Assembly: GCF_035917975.1 (NCBI RefSeq)
Contig: NZ_CP109130.1
Span: forward strand, 5,270,001-5,334,000
Reading direction: 5' to 3'
Source of the DNA: Streptosporangium sp. NBC_01756
Lineage (GTDB): Bacteria > Actinomycetota > Actinomycetes > Streptosporangiales > Streptosporangiaceae
Length of the DNA: 64,000 bases
Shown here: one piece after another, positions 50,589 to 59,587 of the stretch
Position numbering within the stretch: the first letter of the stretch is position 1
Layout of the letters: each line of letters opens with the position of its first letter
Program-made: the position numbers and the translations under genes
The notes under the pieces: generated by a model
The model's input: only the letters and a program-made list of their open reading frames with translations
Told to the model about the DNA's origin: nothing
The model's database searches: none

Positions 50589-51162
50589 CGATGCACTCCC
50601 TCAGGGTCGCTCGCGCGTGATGCAGACGGCTTTTCACCGTGCCGACCGGGATTCCCAGCACTTCGGCGATCTCCCGGTGGCTCAGGTCGTTGAGGAAGGA
50701 GAGCACCACGACCTCGCGCTGTGCCAGCGGCAGCCGTACCAGCGCCGCCTGCACCCGCTCACCGCCCACGGCCAGCTCCTCCGGGCCGGGCAGGGGATCG
50801 GCGCCGTCGGACGGTTCGGCCGCGAGGGGCGGGGGGACGCCGCGCAGCCGGTTGTGCGCCTGCCGGCGCGCCACCCCGAACAGCCAGGTGCTGACACTGG
50901 ACCGGCTCTGGTAGGTGCCCGCCGAGCGCCAGACGGCCAGCAGGGTGTCCTGGAGGATCTCCTCGGCCGTGCCCCGGTCCCCGGCCAGCCGGTAGAGGAA
51001 GGCGAAGAGCGGGCCGGCGTATCGCTCATACACCTCGGTCAGCGCGCTCGTGTCACCGTCGGCCATCCTGGTCAGCACAGCCGCGTCCGCGTCCCGCTCA
51101 CGTGCACGACGGCCCGCGGCCCTGAACCTGCGTAACGCCACCACCTCGGTTCCCCCATCCAC
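50572..51162 (-). CDS. ECF RNA polymerase sigma factor leading an ABC operon
   Basis: 196 residues from a GTG. Region 2 shows YERYAGPLFAFLYRLAGDRG, AEEILQDTLLAVWRSA and STWLFGVARRQAHNRLR; region 4 shows LPLAQREVVVLSFLNDLSHR and LGIPVGTVKSRLHHARATLR. All are classical ECF features. It has no conventional anti-sigma gene; four membrane/ABC genes follow without a gap. Its own promoter (51163 upward) shows no recognised ECF site. Confidence 0.9.
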   Translation of the reverse strand: MDGGTEVVALRRFRAAGRRARERDADAAVLTRMADGDTSALTEVYERYAGPLFAFLYRLAGDRGTAEEILQDTLLAVWRSAGTYQSRSSVSTWLFGVARRQAHNRLRGVPPPLAAEPSDGADPLPGPEELAVGGERVQAALVRLPLAQREVVVLSFLNDLSHREIAEVLGIPVGTVKSRLHHARATLRECIDERMA

Positions 51163-51297
51163 GACAGGTGTGTAGCGCCGTCTCCGGGCAACGGTTCACC
51201 ATCCGTCCGGAGCGGTCGGGGAGCCGACGATAAATGTTTGCGGGGAGCTCTCCCGCTGTTCACGGGAGGTGTGGTGCGAATCTCGTCCCGCTGTTCC

Positions 51298-51311
51298 CTA
51301 CTGATCAGTAG
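51298..51311. promoter_or_regulatory. Perfect 14-bp palindrome upstream of glpD
   Basis: CTACTGATCAGTAG, 68 bases before the glpD start and between it and the divergent sigma gene. A regulator dimer site is the natural reading; a TAGGGT at 51319-51324 could be the -10 just beside it. Confidence 0.5.
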
Positions 51312-51378
51312 TGATGCCTAGGGTAGATGGGTAGATACCCGACGCCAAGTGACAACCCGTACCCCAGGGGGATGCAGC

Positions 51379-53115
51379 ATGACGGCGCGAATGGGCACGG
51401 CACGGCTCGGTCCTGCCGAGCGGGCCGACGCACTGGCACAGATGGGCGCCCAGGAACTCGACGTGGTGGTGATCGGCGGCGGTGTCGTCGGTGCGGGGGT
51501 CGCGCTGGACGCGGCGACCCGTGGGCTGAGCGTCGGGCTGGTGGAGGCGCGCGACTTCGCCTCCGGCACCTCGTCCAGATCATCGAAACTGATCCACGGT
51601 GGGCTGCGCTATCTGGAGCAGCTCAACTTCGACCTGGTCAGGGAGGCGCTCCGGGAGCGGGCCCTGCTGCTGCAGCGGATCGCCCCGCACCTCGTGCGGC
51701 CCGTGCCGTTCCTGCTCCCGCTCACGCACGTCGGATGGGAGCGGCCGTACATCGGGGCGGGTCTGGTGATGTACGACTCGCTGGGCTTCTCCTTCGGCTC
51801 CACCCGGGGCGTGCCCGGACACCGGCACCTGTCGCGCAGGCGGGCGCTGCGGCTCGCGCCCTCGCTGCGGCGGGCGGCGTTCTCCGGTGCGGTGCAGTAC
51901 TGGGACGCCCAGGTCGACGACGCCCGCTACGTGATGACGATGCTGCGGACCGCCGCCTCCTACGGGGCGCACGTGGCCTCGCGGACCCAGGTGGTGGGCT
52001 TCCTGCGGGAGGGCGAGCGGGTCACCGGAGTGCGGGTGCGCGACCTGGAGACCGGGACCGAGATGGACGTGCGGGCCCGGCAGGTGGTCAACGCCACGGG
52101 TGTGTGGACCGACGACATCCAGGAGCTGGTCGGCGGCCGGGGGCAGATCCACGTCCGCGCGTCCAAGGGCATCCACCTGGTCGTCCCGCGTGACCGGATC
52201 CACTCCCTCACCGGGATCATCCTGCGCACCGAGAAGTCGGTGCTGTTCGTGATCCCCTGGGGGCGCCACTGGATCATCGGGACCACCGACACCCGCTGGG
52301 ACCTGAACCGGGCGCACCCGGCGGCCTCCCGCTCGGACATCGACTACGTCCTTGAGCACGTGAACGAGGTGCTCTCGGTGCCGCTCACCCGCGACGACGT
52401 CGAGGGCGTCTACGCCGGGCTGCGGCCGCTGCTGTCGGGGGAGTCGGAGGAGACCTCCAAGCTCTCCCGCGAGCACATCGTGACCCACCCGGTGCCCGGA
52501 CTGGTCATGGTGGCCGGCGGCAAGTACACGACCTACCGGGTGATGGCGCAGGACGCGGTGGACGCGGTGGCGCACGGGCTGGACCAGCGGGTCCCGCCGT
52601 CGTGCACGGACCGGATCCCGCTGGCCGGGGCGGAGGGCTACCAGGCGCGGTGGAACGCCCGGCAGCGGCTGGCCCACTCGTCCGGGCTGCACGTGGCGCG
52701 GATCGAGCACCTGCTGCAGCGGTACGGGTCGATGGTCGACGAGGTTCTCGCGCTGATCGAGGAGGACCCGTCGCTGGCCCTCCCGCTGAGCGGTGCGGAC
52801 GACTACCTGCGTGCGGAGGTCGTCTACGCGGCCACCCACGAGGGTGCCCGCCACCTGAACGACGTGCTGGCCCGGCGCACCCACATCTCGATCGAGACCT
52901 TCCACCGGGGCCTGGGTGTGGTGCAGGAGGCGGCCGAGCTGCTCGCCGGGCCGCTGGGGTGGGACGCCGAGCGGATCAAGCGCGAGGTGGAGTACTACAC
53001 GAAGCGGGTCGAGGCCGAGCGCCTCTCCCAGGAGCAGGACACCGACCAGGAGGCCGACGCGATCCGCCTCGGCGCCCCCGACGTGGTCCCCGTCGCCACT
53101 CCGGAGAGCGCCTGA
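51379..53115 (+). CDS. glpD: Aerobic glycerol-3-phosphate dehydrogenase
   Basis: FAD enzyme oxidising glycerol-3-phosphate to dihydroxyacetone phosphate at the membrane. 578 residues from the ATG at 51379, with AGGGGG seven bases upstream (a GTG/ATG at 51349 would add ten residues). The FAD motif VVVIGGGVVGAGVALDAATRG is followed by FASGTSSRSSKLIHGGLRYL and later GGKYTTYRVMAQDAVD. The C-terminal helical extension is normal for the family. No glpF or glpK is adjacent. Confidence 0.94.
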   Translation: MTARMGTARLGPAERADALAQMGAQELDVVVIGGGVVGAGVALDAATRGLSVGLVEARDFASGTSSRSSKLIHGGLRYLEQLNFDLVREALRERALLLQRIAPHLVRPVPFLLPLTHVGWERPYIGAGLVMYDSLGFSFGSTRGVPGHRHLSRRRALRLAPSLRRAAFSGAVQYWDAQVDDARYVMTMLRTAASYGAHVASRTQVVGFLREGERVTGVRVRDLETGTEMDVRARQVVNATGVWTDDIQELVGGRGQIHVRASKGIHLVVPRDRIHSLTGIILRTEKSVLFVIPWGRHWIIGTTDTRWDLNRAHPAASRSDIDYVLEHVNEVLSVPLTRDDVEGVYAGLRPLLSGESEETSKLSREHIVTHPVPGLVMVAGGKYTTYRVMAQDAVDAVAHGLDQRVPPSCTDRIPLAGAEGYQARWNARQRLAHSSGLHVARIEHLLQRYGSMVDEVLALIEEDPSLALPLSGADDYLRAEVVYAATHEGARHLNDVLARRTHISIETFHRGLGVVQEAAELLAGPLGWDAERIKREVEYYTKRVEAERLSQEQDTDQEADAIRLGAPDVVPVATPESA

Positions 53116-53124
53116 GTCGTCGCA

Positions 53125-53163
53125 CGCCCCGCGTCCCCGGCCGTGGGCCGGGGACGCGGGGCG
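53125..53163. terminator. Very strong bidirectional terminator hairpin
   Basis: Perfect 18-bp GC stem: the arm at 53125-53142 (CGCCCCGCGTCCCCGGCC) with its complement at 53146-53163, loop GTG. It separates glpD from the convergent propeller lipoprotein gene. Confidence 0.8.
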
Positions 53164-53174
53164 CAGCCGGCGGA

Positions 53175-55406
53175 TCAGTCGAAGGGGATCCAGGCCTGGT
53201 CGGCGAGGCCGTTCATGTCGCTGACCTTGAGACCCAGGTCGGAGACCGTCCAGAGGCTGTCGCCGATGACGGCCGAGCGGCGGATGCCCTGGTCGTAGGC
53301 GATGAGGCGGCTGTTGCCCTCGGCCTTGGGCGCGGGGTGGGTGACAGTGCCGGTCCGGGTGACGGCGGAGTCGTCGACGGTGAGGACGAGGGCGGCGGCG
53401 CCTCCCTGCTCGCTACCGCTCCAACTGGTCAGCGGTAGCACCGCCATGCCCGTCTTGGCCCAGTAGAGGAAGGCGTGCGGGTCCCATTCGGCCTCGGTGC
53501 CGGAGTCCTTCTGGAACATCTGCGACAGGCGGCGCGGGTTGGCCGGGTCGCCGACGTCGAACAGCGAGACCTGCGTGCCGAGCCTGCGGCCCTCCTCGCT
53601 CGCCTCCTGGCCGACGCCGATCAGCCGTCCGTCGCCCGCCGGGTGCAGGTAGGCGGAGTAGCCGGTGATCTTCAGCTCGCCCGTCTTCCTCGGGGCCGCC
53701 GGGTCACGCAGGTCGAGGGTGTAGAGCGGGTCCACCTGCTTGAACGTCACCACGTAGCCGACCGGGCCGATGAACCGGACCGAGTAGATCCGTTCACCGT
53801 CGCCCAGGCCGCCGACCTCGCCCACCTTGTTCAGGGTGTCGGCCTTGAGCACGTAGACGGCGCTGGAGCTGGTCTGCCCGGAGGCCGAGGTGGTGGCGAC
53901 CCGCAGGTGCCCCTCGTGTTCGGACAGGGAGTACTGGTTGAGCAGCCGTCCGGGCACCCTGCCCGAGGCGACGTAGCGGGGCGCGCCCGGCGCGGTGATG
54001 TCGAACCGGTGGATCTCGGTCTCCTCGGGCGGCTCGACAGGTGTCGCCGTGGGCTCGGGAGCCGGTTCGGTGGTCGCGGTGGGTTCGGCCGGGGACGGGG
54101 CAGCGGTCACGGTGGTGGTCGCGGTGGGATCGGCCGGGGTCGCGGTGGTGGTCGCCGAGCCGGACGGCGGGGGAGAGGCCGGAGCGGGCGTGCCGGGTGC
54201 GGTGGGCGCGGGCGTGGCGGTCACCGGCGGCTCTGTCGGGGTCGGCTCGACCTTCGGGGCCTGCGCGGTGGAGGACGGGGTGTCCTCGGCCTTCGGGGGC
54301 TGCGCGGTGGAGAACGGGGTGTCCTGGATCTTGGGGGGCCGCACCGTGGCCGACGGCGTGTCCTCGACCGCCGGCGGCTCGATCGGCCGGGGCCACCACC
54401 AGCGGGGGTTGCTGGTGACATACAGGCTGGAGCCGGTGCCGTAGACCGTGTCGCCGTCGGCCGCCACGCTGATCGGCGCGGTTTCGGCGAGCCCCTGGGC
54501 CAGGTCGAAGCTGTGCACCGTCAGCATCGACGTGCCGCTGTACTCCGAGGGGTGGCTGACCCGGTCGCAGGTGACCGCGCCGGTCGAGGTCGCGCCCTTG
54601 GCGTCCGTCGTCTCGAACGTCGGCAGCCACGCCTCGATGGGCGCCTTCTTGATGATCTCCGCGTTCCGGCGGGTCCGCTCGCTCTCCGGGACGTCGGGCC
54701 CGGCGTCCGGGAAATCGATCTTCGGCTGGCTGCGGACCACCACCCGGACCGTCGAGCCGATCATCCTGGCGTCCACATGGGAGCCGTCCGGGGTGAGCGA
54801 GCCGAGCACCTTCGGCTCCCCGGACAGGTCGACCAGAACGTAACGCGGTCCCGGGCTCGCCGCCTGCTTGGCCATCGCGCCGAACGGGATGATCCCGCCG
54901 CCGGAGAACAGCACCAGGGCCCGGTCCCCGCTGACCAGCAGGTCGGCCGGGGCCCACGCCTGTTCGGAGTCGACCAGCCTGAGCGTGCCGGTGACCTTCC
55001 TGGTGGCGGTGTCCACGACCCGCAGCACGCCGCGGTTGACGGTGATCACCCGGTTGCCGTCGGTCTTCACCAGGTCCGGCTCGTCGACCCCGGCCTCGTG
55101 CACGTTCGTGGTCGAGTGCTCGGGCGCCGCGACCTTGGACCGGGCGGCCGTGGCGACATCCGAGCGCGCCTCCATGTACATGATCTGCGGCCCGGCCAGG
55201 CCCCACGGCCCGACCTTCCCGGCCGCCGCCGTCCGCAGCCCGGCCAGCATGTCGTCGCAGCCGTCGTAGGAGACCAGCTTGACGTTCCCCAGATCGACCG
55301 GTGCCGTACGGCTCGCGCCCGGTTCCGTCTCCGTCGAGCTGCACCCCGCGGCGAGCAGGGCGGCGGCGAGGGTGACGGCGCCGGCCGTACGAATCGATTT
55401 CCTCAT
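53175..55406 (-). CDS. Beta-propeller-domain lipoprotein
   Basis: 743 residues. The signal ends with the lipobox LLAAGC (lipidated Cys near residue 22). The mature protein belongs to the secreted C-terminal-beta-propeller family (GNRVITVNRGVLRVVD, GDRALVLFSGG, then VGYVVTFKQVDPLYTLDLRDP and VIGDSLWTVSDLGLKV). Between about residues 345 and 465 lies a Pro/Thr/Ala-rich stretch, with near repeats such as DTPFSTAQPPKAEDTPSSTA, which looks like an unfolded linker or glycosylation zone inside the propeller. Function of the family is unknown; extracellular binding is plausible. Confidence 0.87.
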   Translation of the reverse strand: MRKSIRTAGAVTLAAALLAAGCSSTETEPGASRTAPVDLGNVKLVSYDGCDDMLAGLRTAAAGKVGPWGLAGPQIMYMEARSDVATAARSKVAAPEHSTTNVHEAGVDEPDLVKTDGNRVITVNRGVLRVVDTATRKVTGTLRLVDSEQAWAPADLLVSGDRALVLFSGGGIIPFGAMAKQAASPGPRYVLVDLSGEPKVLGSLTPDGSHVDARMIGSTVRVVVRSQPKIDFPDAGPDVPESERTRRNAEIIKKAPIEAWLPTFETTDAKGATSTGAVTCDRVSHPSEYSGTSMLTVHSFDLAQGLAETAPISVAADGDTVYGTGSSLYVTSNPRWWWPRPIEPPAVEDTPSATVRPPKIQDTPFSTAQPPKAEDTPSSTAQAPKVEPTPTEPPVTATPAPTAPGTPAPASPPPSGSATTTATPADPTATTTVTAAPSPAEPTATTEPAPEPTATPVEPPEETEIHRFDITAPGAPRYVASGRVPGRLLNQYSLSEHEGHLRVATTSASGQTSSSAVYVLKADTLNKVGEVGGLGDGERIYSVRFIGPVGYVVTFKQVDPLYTLDLRDPAAPRKTGELKITGYSAYLHPAGDGRLIGVGQEASEEGRRLGTQVSLFDVGDPANPRRLSQMFQKDSGTEAEWDPHAFLYWAKTGMAVLPLTSWSGSEQGGAAALVLTVDDSAVTRTGTVTHPAPKAEGNSRLIAYDQGIRRSAVIGDSLWTVSDLGLKVSDMNGLADQAWIPFD

Positions 55407-55475
55407 GCCCTTAGGACGGATCGGGGACAGGGCCGGTTCAGACCCTTACCGACTGGTAGCCACGGGCGGCCACCC

Positions 55476-55485
55476 AGAATATTCT
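55476..55485. promoter_or_regulatory. AGAATATTCT palindrome at the start of the aldehyde dehydrogenase gene
   Basis: A perfect 10-base palindrome six bases before the ATG at 55492, where no ribosome site is visible. It could be an extended -10 for a leaderless mRNA or a regulator site. Confidence 0.4.
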
Positions 55486-55491
55486 TCGACC

Positions 55492-57057
55492 ATGGCCGTC
55501 ACTCTTGGAGCTACCCGGACACTCGACCCGAAGATGATCGAACGCGTCGTCCGGCAGGTGACCTCCAGCGGGAAGACGCAGACGATCACCGCGCCCTTCA
55601 CCGGCGAACCCCTCGCCGAGTTGCCGATCTCCACCGCCGAAGACGTCCGCACCGCCCACGCCGGGGCGCGTGAGGCCCGGCGGGCCTGGGCGGCCCTGCC
55701 CGTGCAGGAGCGGATCAAGCCCTTCCTGCGCCTGCACGACGCCCTCCTCGACCGGCGTGCGGAGATCCTCGACGTGGTCCAGTGGGAGACGGGCAAGGCC
55801 CGCAGGCACGCCTTCGAGGAGGTCCTCGACGTGGCGGGCTGCACGCTCCACTACGTACGGCGGGCGCCCGGCCTGCTGGCGCCCAAACGACGCGCGGGCA
55901 TCTTCCCCGTCGCGACGAAGACGGTCGAGGTGCGCCACCCCAAGGGCACCGTGGCGCTGATCTCCCCGTGGAACTACCCGCTCTCGCTCGGCGTCACCGA
56001 CGTCGTCCCGGCCCTGCTCGCCGGCAACACCGTGGTCCACAAACCCGACACCCAGACCGCGCTGTCCACGCTGTGGACGATCGACCTGCTGGTCTCCCTC
56101 GGCATGCCCCGCGAGATCTGGCAGGTCGTCCTCGGCGACCCCGCCGAGATCGGCGACCCGTTGATCGAGGGCGCCGACTACGTGGCGTTCACCGGCTCGA
56201 CCCGGGGCGGCCGGAAGATCGCCGAGGCGGCGGCCGCCCGGCTGATCGGCTGCTCGCTGGAGCTCGGCGGCAAGAACCCGATGATCGTCCTCGACGACGC
56301 CGACCTGGACGTGGCCGCGCAGGGCGCGCTGCGCGCCTGCTTCACCAACGCCGGGCAGCTGTGCATCTCCATCGAGCGGCTCTACGTGCACGACGCCGTG
56401 CACGACGCCTTCGTGGAGAGGTTCGTCCGCCAGACCCGCAACATGAAGCTCGGTGCGGGGCTCGACTGGAATGTGCAGATGGGCTCGCTCACCTCCCGGC
56501 GTCAGCTCGACGCGGTCGGCGCCCATGTCGACGATGCCGTGGCCAAGGGCGCCGAGGTGCTCACCGGCGGAAAGGCGCGTCCCGACGTCGGCCCGCTGTT
56601 CTACGAGCCCACGATCCTGGCCGGGGTGGACGAGAGCATGCGCCTGTGCCGCGAGGAGACCTTCGGCCCGGTCGTCTCGATCCACCGGTTCGCCGACGAG
56701 GACGAGGCGGTCGAGAAGGCCAACGACAGCGACTACGGCCTCAACGCCTCCGTCTGGACCCGCGACCTGGCCCGGGGCCGTGCGCTGGCCGCCCGGATCA
56801 AGGCCGGGACCGTCAACGTCAACGAGGGGTACGGCTCGGCCTACGCCTCCTACGACGCTCCCATGGGCGGCATGAAGTCCTCCGGTCTGGGGCGGCGGCA
56901 CGGGGCCGAGGGGCTGCTGAAGTACACCGAGGTGCAGACCATCTCCAGCCAGGCCTCCTGGATGGGGTTCGAGCCGATCCTCGGCATGACCTACGACAAG
57001 TACGCCGACACCCTGGCGGGCCTGCTCAAGACCATGAAGAAGCTTCATCTGAAGTGA
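55492..57057 (+). CDS. NAD(P)-dependent aldehyde dehydrogenase (succinate-semialdehyde type)
   Basis: 521 residues from the ATG at 55492. The catalytic Cys lies in NAGQLCISIERLYV, the general-base Glu in LELGGKNPMIVLDDAD, and the cofactor region in SPWNYPLSLGVTDVVPALLAG and AFTGSTRGGR. The sequence is of the GabD2-like subgroup found beside GMC oxidases in actinobacteria. A GMC oxidoreductase gene follows 148 bases later on the same strand, and a common substrate, alcohol then aldehyde, is the inference. Confidence 0.92.
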   Translation: MAVTLGATRTLDPKMIERVVRQVTSSGKTQTITAPFTGEPLAELPISTAEDVRTAHAGAREARRAWAALPVQERIKPFLRLHDALLDRRAEILDVVQWETGKARRHAFEEVLDVAGCTLHYVRRAPGLLAPKRRAGIFPVATKTVEVRHPKGTVALISPWNYPLSLGVTDVVPALLAGNTVVHKPDTQTALSTLWTIDLLVSLGMPREIWQVVLGDPAEIGDPLIEGADYVAFTGSTRGGRKIAEAAAARLIGCSLELGGKNPMIVLDDADLDVAAQGALRACFTNAGQLCISIERLYVHDAVHDAFVERFVRQTRNMKLGAGLDWNVQMGSLTSRRQLDAVGAHVDDAVAKGAEVLTGGKARPDVGPLFYEPTILAGVDESMRLCREETFGPVVSIHRFADEDEAVEKANDSDYGLNASVWTRDLARGRALAARIKAGTVNVNEGYGSAYASYDAPMGGMKSSGLGRRHGAEGLLKYTEVQTISSQASWMGFEPILGMTYDKYADTLAGLLKTMKKLHLK

Positions 57058-57132
57058 GGCCCGCCGCTCCGCGGGGTGACCGCCGGCCGGGTGAGGTGAG
57101 GTCCGCCGCTCCGCGGGTGACCGCCGGCCGGT
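57056..57132 (+). repeat. Direct repeat of about 36 bases after the aldehyde dehydrogenase gene
   Basis: 57056-57092 and 57098-57132 are near-identical (GAGGYCCGCCGCTCCGCGGG start, GACCGCCGGCCGG end), the first copy overlapping the stop codon. A recent tandem duplication. Confidence 0.7.
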
Positions 57133-57205
57133 CGCGGGAGCCGGCGGGGCGGTTCGGGCCGAGGATACGCGCCGCGGCCGGCTCATGGCCCGAAGGGAAC
57201 GGTGG

Positions 57206-58897
57206 ATGTTCAACTACGACGTGCTGGTGATCGGCTCGGGGTTCGGCGGCAGCGTCTCGGCGCTGCGGCTGACTGAGAAGGGCTACCGGGTGGCCGTGCT
57301 GGAGGCCGGGCGCCGGTTCGACGAGAGCACGCTACCCACCACCTCCTGGCGGGCCCGTGACTTCCTGTGGGCCCCGGCACTCGGGCTGAAGGGCATCCAG
57401 CGCATCCACGTGCTGCGCGGCCAGAAGGGCACCGGCGTCATGGTCCTCGCGGGCGCCGGGGTCGGCGGCGGCTCGCTGGTCTACGCCAACACCCTCTACG
57501 AGCCTCTCGACCCGTTCTTCCGGGACGCCCAGTGGTCGGGCATCACCGACTGGAAGGCGGAGCTCGCCCCCTTCTACGACCAGGCCAGGCGGATGCTGGG
57601 CGTGGTCGTCAACCCGACCGTCACCCGCGCCGACGAGGTGGTGCGGAAGGTCGCCGACCGGATGGGCGTGGGCGACACCTTCCATCTGGCCCCGGTCGGC
57701 GTCTTCTTCGGTGAGCCGGGCGTCGAGGTCGACGACCCCTACTTCGGCGGAGCCGGACCACGCCGCAGGGGCTGCGTCGAGTGCGGCGAGTGCATGACCG
57801 GCTGCCGGCACGGCGCCAAGAACACCCTCGTCAAGAACTACCTCCACCTCGCCGAGCGGGCCGGTGCCAAGGTCCATCCGGAGACCACCGTCACCTCGGT
57901 CCGCCCGGTGGACGGCGGCTACGAGGTCGAGGTGAGCAGGACGGGCACGCCCTGGCGCCGCCGTACCCTCACGGCCAGGCAAGTGATCTTCGCAGCCGGG
58001 ACGTACGGCACGCAGCGCCTGCTGCACCGTCTCAAGGCCGATGGGCTCCTACCCCGGCTGTCCGACCAGCTCGGCGCTCTGACCAGGACGAACTCCGAAG
58101 CGCTGCTCGGCTTCGAGCGACTGTCCGTCGAGGGGGAGAAGCTCAACCGCGGGGTGGCGATCACCTCCTCCATCCACCCGGACGCCCACACCCACATCGA
58201 GCCCGTCCGCTACGGCGACGGCTCCAACGCGATGGGCATGCTCCGCACCCTGCTGATCGACGGCGGCGGCCCGCCCCGCTGGCGGGTGTTCCTCGCCGAG
58301 GCCGTGCGGCGCCCCCACCGGCTGCTGCGGGTCTTCAACCACCGCCGATGGTCCGAGCGCGGGCTCATCGCCCTGGTCATGCAGGTGAAGGACAACTCGA
58401 TCACCCTGTCCGCCCGGAAGGGGCCATTCGGCTGGCGGCTCCGCTCCCGGCGGGGACACGGCGAGCCCAACCCCACCTGGCTCCCGGTCGGCCACGAGTT
58501 CGTCCGGCACGCCGCCGAAGAGGTCGGCGGGATGGCCGGGGGCTCCTGGCTGGACCTGCTGGACATCCCCGCCACCGCGCACTTCCTGGGCGGCTGCGCC
58601 ATCGGCGCCGACCGCGACAGCGGGGTGATCGACGCCTACCACCGCGTGCACGGTTACCAGGGGCTGCACGTCGTCGACGGCTCCGCCGTCTCCGCCAATC
58701 TCGGCGTCAACCCCTCCCTCACCATCACCGCCCAGGCCGAGCGCGCCATGTCGCTCTGGCCCAACAGGGGAGAGACCGACCCCCGTCCCGCCCCCGGCTC
58801 CCCTTACGTCCGGCTGCCGCCGGTCGCCCCCAGGGCCCCGGCCGTCCCCGCCGCGGCCCCCGGCGCCCTCCGCCTGCCCATCGTCGGCGTCACGTAG
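57206..58897 (+). CDS. GMC-family FAD oxidoreductase (cholesterol-oxidase-like)
   Basis: 563 residues from ATG 57206, with AAGGGA eight bases before; ATG 57185 would add seven. FAD motif YDVLVIGSGFGGSVSALRL, GVGGGSLVYANTLYEPLD, and the C-terminal GMC His/Asn region HFLGGCAIG and VDGSAVSANLGVNPSLTI are present. A cysteine cluster CVECGECMTGC followed by HGAKN sits at about residue 190, shared by actinobacterial GMC relatives and suggestive of a metal or Fe-S site. The Pro/Ala-rich tail is not conserved. Steroid or alcohol oxidation is inferred from the family. Confidence 0.9.
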   Translation: MFNYDVLVIGSGFGGSVSALRLTEKGYRVAVLEAGRRFDESTLPTTSWRARDFLWAPALGLKGIQRIHVLRGQKGTGVMVLAGAGVGGGSLVYANTLYEPLDPFFRDAQWSGITDWKAELAPFYDQARRMLGVVVNPTVTRADEVVRKVADRMGVGDTFHLAPVGVFFGEPGVEVDDPYFGGAGPRRRGCVECGECMTGCRHGAKNTLVKNYLHLAERAGAKVHPETTVTSVRPVDGGYEVEVSRTGTPWRRRTLTARQVIFAAGTYGTQRLLHRLKADGLLPRLSDQLGALTRTNSEALLGFERLSVEGEKLNRGVAITSSIHPDAHTHIEPVRYGDGSNAMGMLRTLLIDGGGPPRWRVFLAEAVRRPHRLLRVFNHRRWSERGLIALVMQVKDNSITLSARKGPFGWRLRSRRGHGEPNPTWLPVGHEFVRHAAEEVGGMAGGSWLDLLDIPATAHFLGGCAIGADRDSGVIDAYHRVHGYQGLHVVDGSAVSANLGVNPSLTITAQAERAMSLWPNRGETDPRPAPGSPYVRLPPVAPRAPAVPAAAPGALRLPIVGVT

Positions 58898-58953
58898 CCG
58901 AACCCGCGCTCGGTGTGGCGGATCCGCGCCCGTACCCAAGGGCAACTGCCGAG

Positions 58954-58980
58954 GTCACCGGCCTGCTCGCTCCCGGTGAC
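58954..58980. terminator. Weak hairpin between convergent genes
   Basis: GTCACCGG (58954-58961) and CCGGTGAC (58973-58980), perfect 8-bp arms with an 11-base loop, between the GMC oxidase gene and the opposing HTH gene. Confidence 0.4.
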
Positions 58981-59050
58981 AGTCGGTGTCGACTCCGGGC
59001 CAGGGCGCCGGGGTATGGCCCGGAGGTCATGGTCTCTCCGCCGGACGAGG

Positions 59051-59587
59051 TCAGGCCATGGCGTGACAGAGGCGTTCGCGGTCCTCGGCTGGGAGTCGGC
59101 GCTGGAGACGGTGCGCGCGGATCAGGGAGTCGGCGACCTCGCACACCCGTGCGATCTCCACCTCCATCAGTGACACCTCGGCCAGGTGGTTCTCGTGCAG
59201 CCAGGTCACCACCTCGGCCCACGACCAGAGACTCACCCGGGGCCGGCGCACCTTCGGCGCCGGAAACCCCCCGGGCCCCCGGCGGCCCACGGCCCAATGG
59301 TCGGCTGTGGCGAAGGTCCGCCCGGTCCGTTCGGCGATCTCGGTAAGCGTCACAAGGTCCTCGTTGACGCCGGTCACCTCAACGCCGGCTGCCCGGCCCT
59401 GGGCGATCGCGGAGGCGATCGCCTCCACCGCCGTGGCGGCTTCCCGGTCGAACGCGGCGACGCCGGGCCCACCCGTGCCGGGATCGAGTGACACCGTGGC
59501 GTCGTCCCATCCCGCCTCGTACAGGGCGTCGATCACCGCTTCACCGGCCAAGGCCACGAAGTGCAGCTCGAAGCTGTAAACGGTCAT
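59051..59587 (-). CDS. HTH protein, putative antitoxin-like partner of a HicA-like gene
   Basis: 178 residues from the ATG at 59587 with a strong GGAAGGAG site. Residues about 1-75 form an alpha/beta domain (VYSFELHFVALAGEAVIDAL, FDREAATAVEAIASAI); about 75-130 is a helix-turn-helix of excisionase/MerR style (VTLTEIAERTGRT, then FPAPKVRRPRVSLWSWAEVV). The ATG overlaps the stop of the 85-residue gene before it (ATGA), so both are made together. The family is widespread but uncharacterised as far as I know. The DNA-binding part would suit self-repression. Confidence 0.75.
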   Translation of the reverse strand: MTVYSFELHFVALAGEAVIDALYEAGWDDATVSLDPGTGGPGVAAFDREAATAVEAIASAIAQGRAAGVEVTGVNEDLVTLTEIAERTGRTFATADHWAVGRRGPGGFPAPKVRRPRVSLWSWAEVVTWLHENHLAEVSLMEVEIARVCEVADSLIRAHRLQRRLPAEDRERLCHAMA

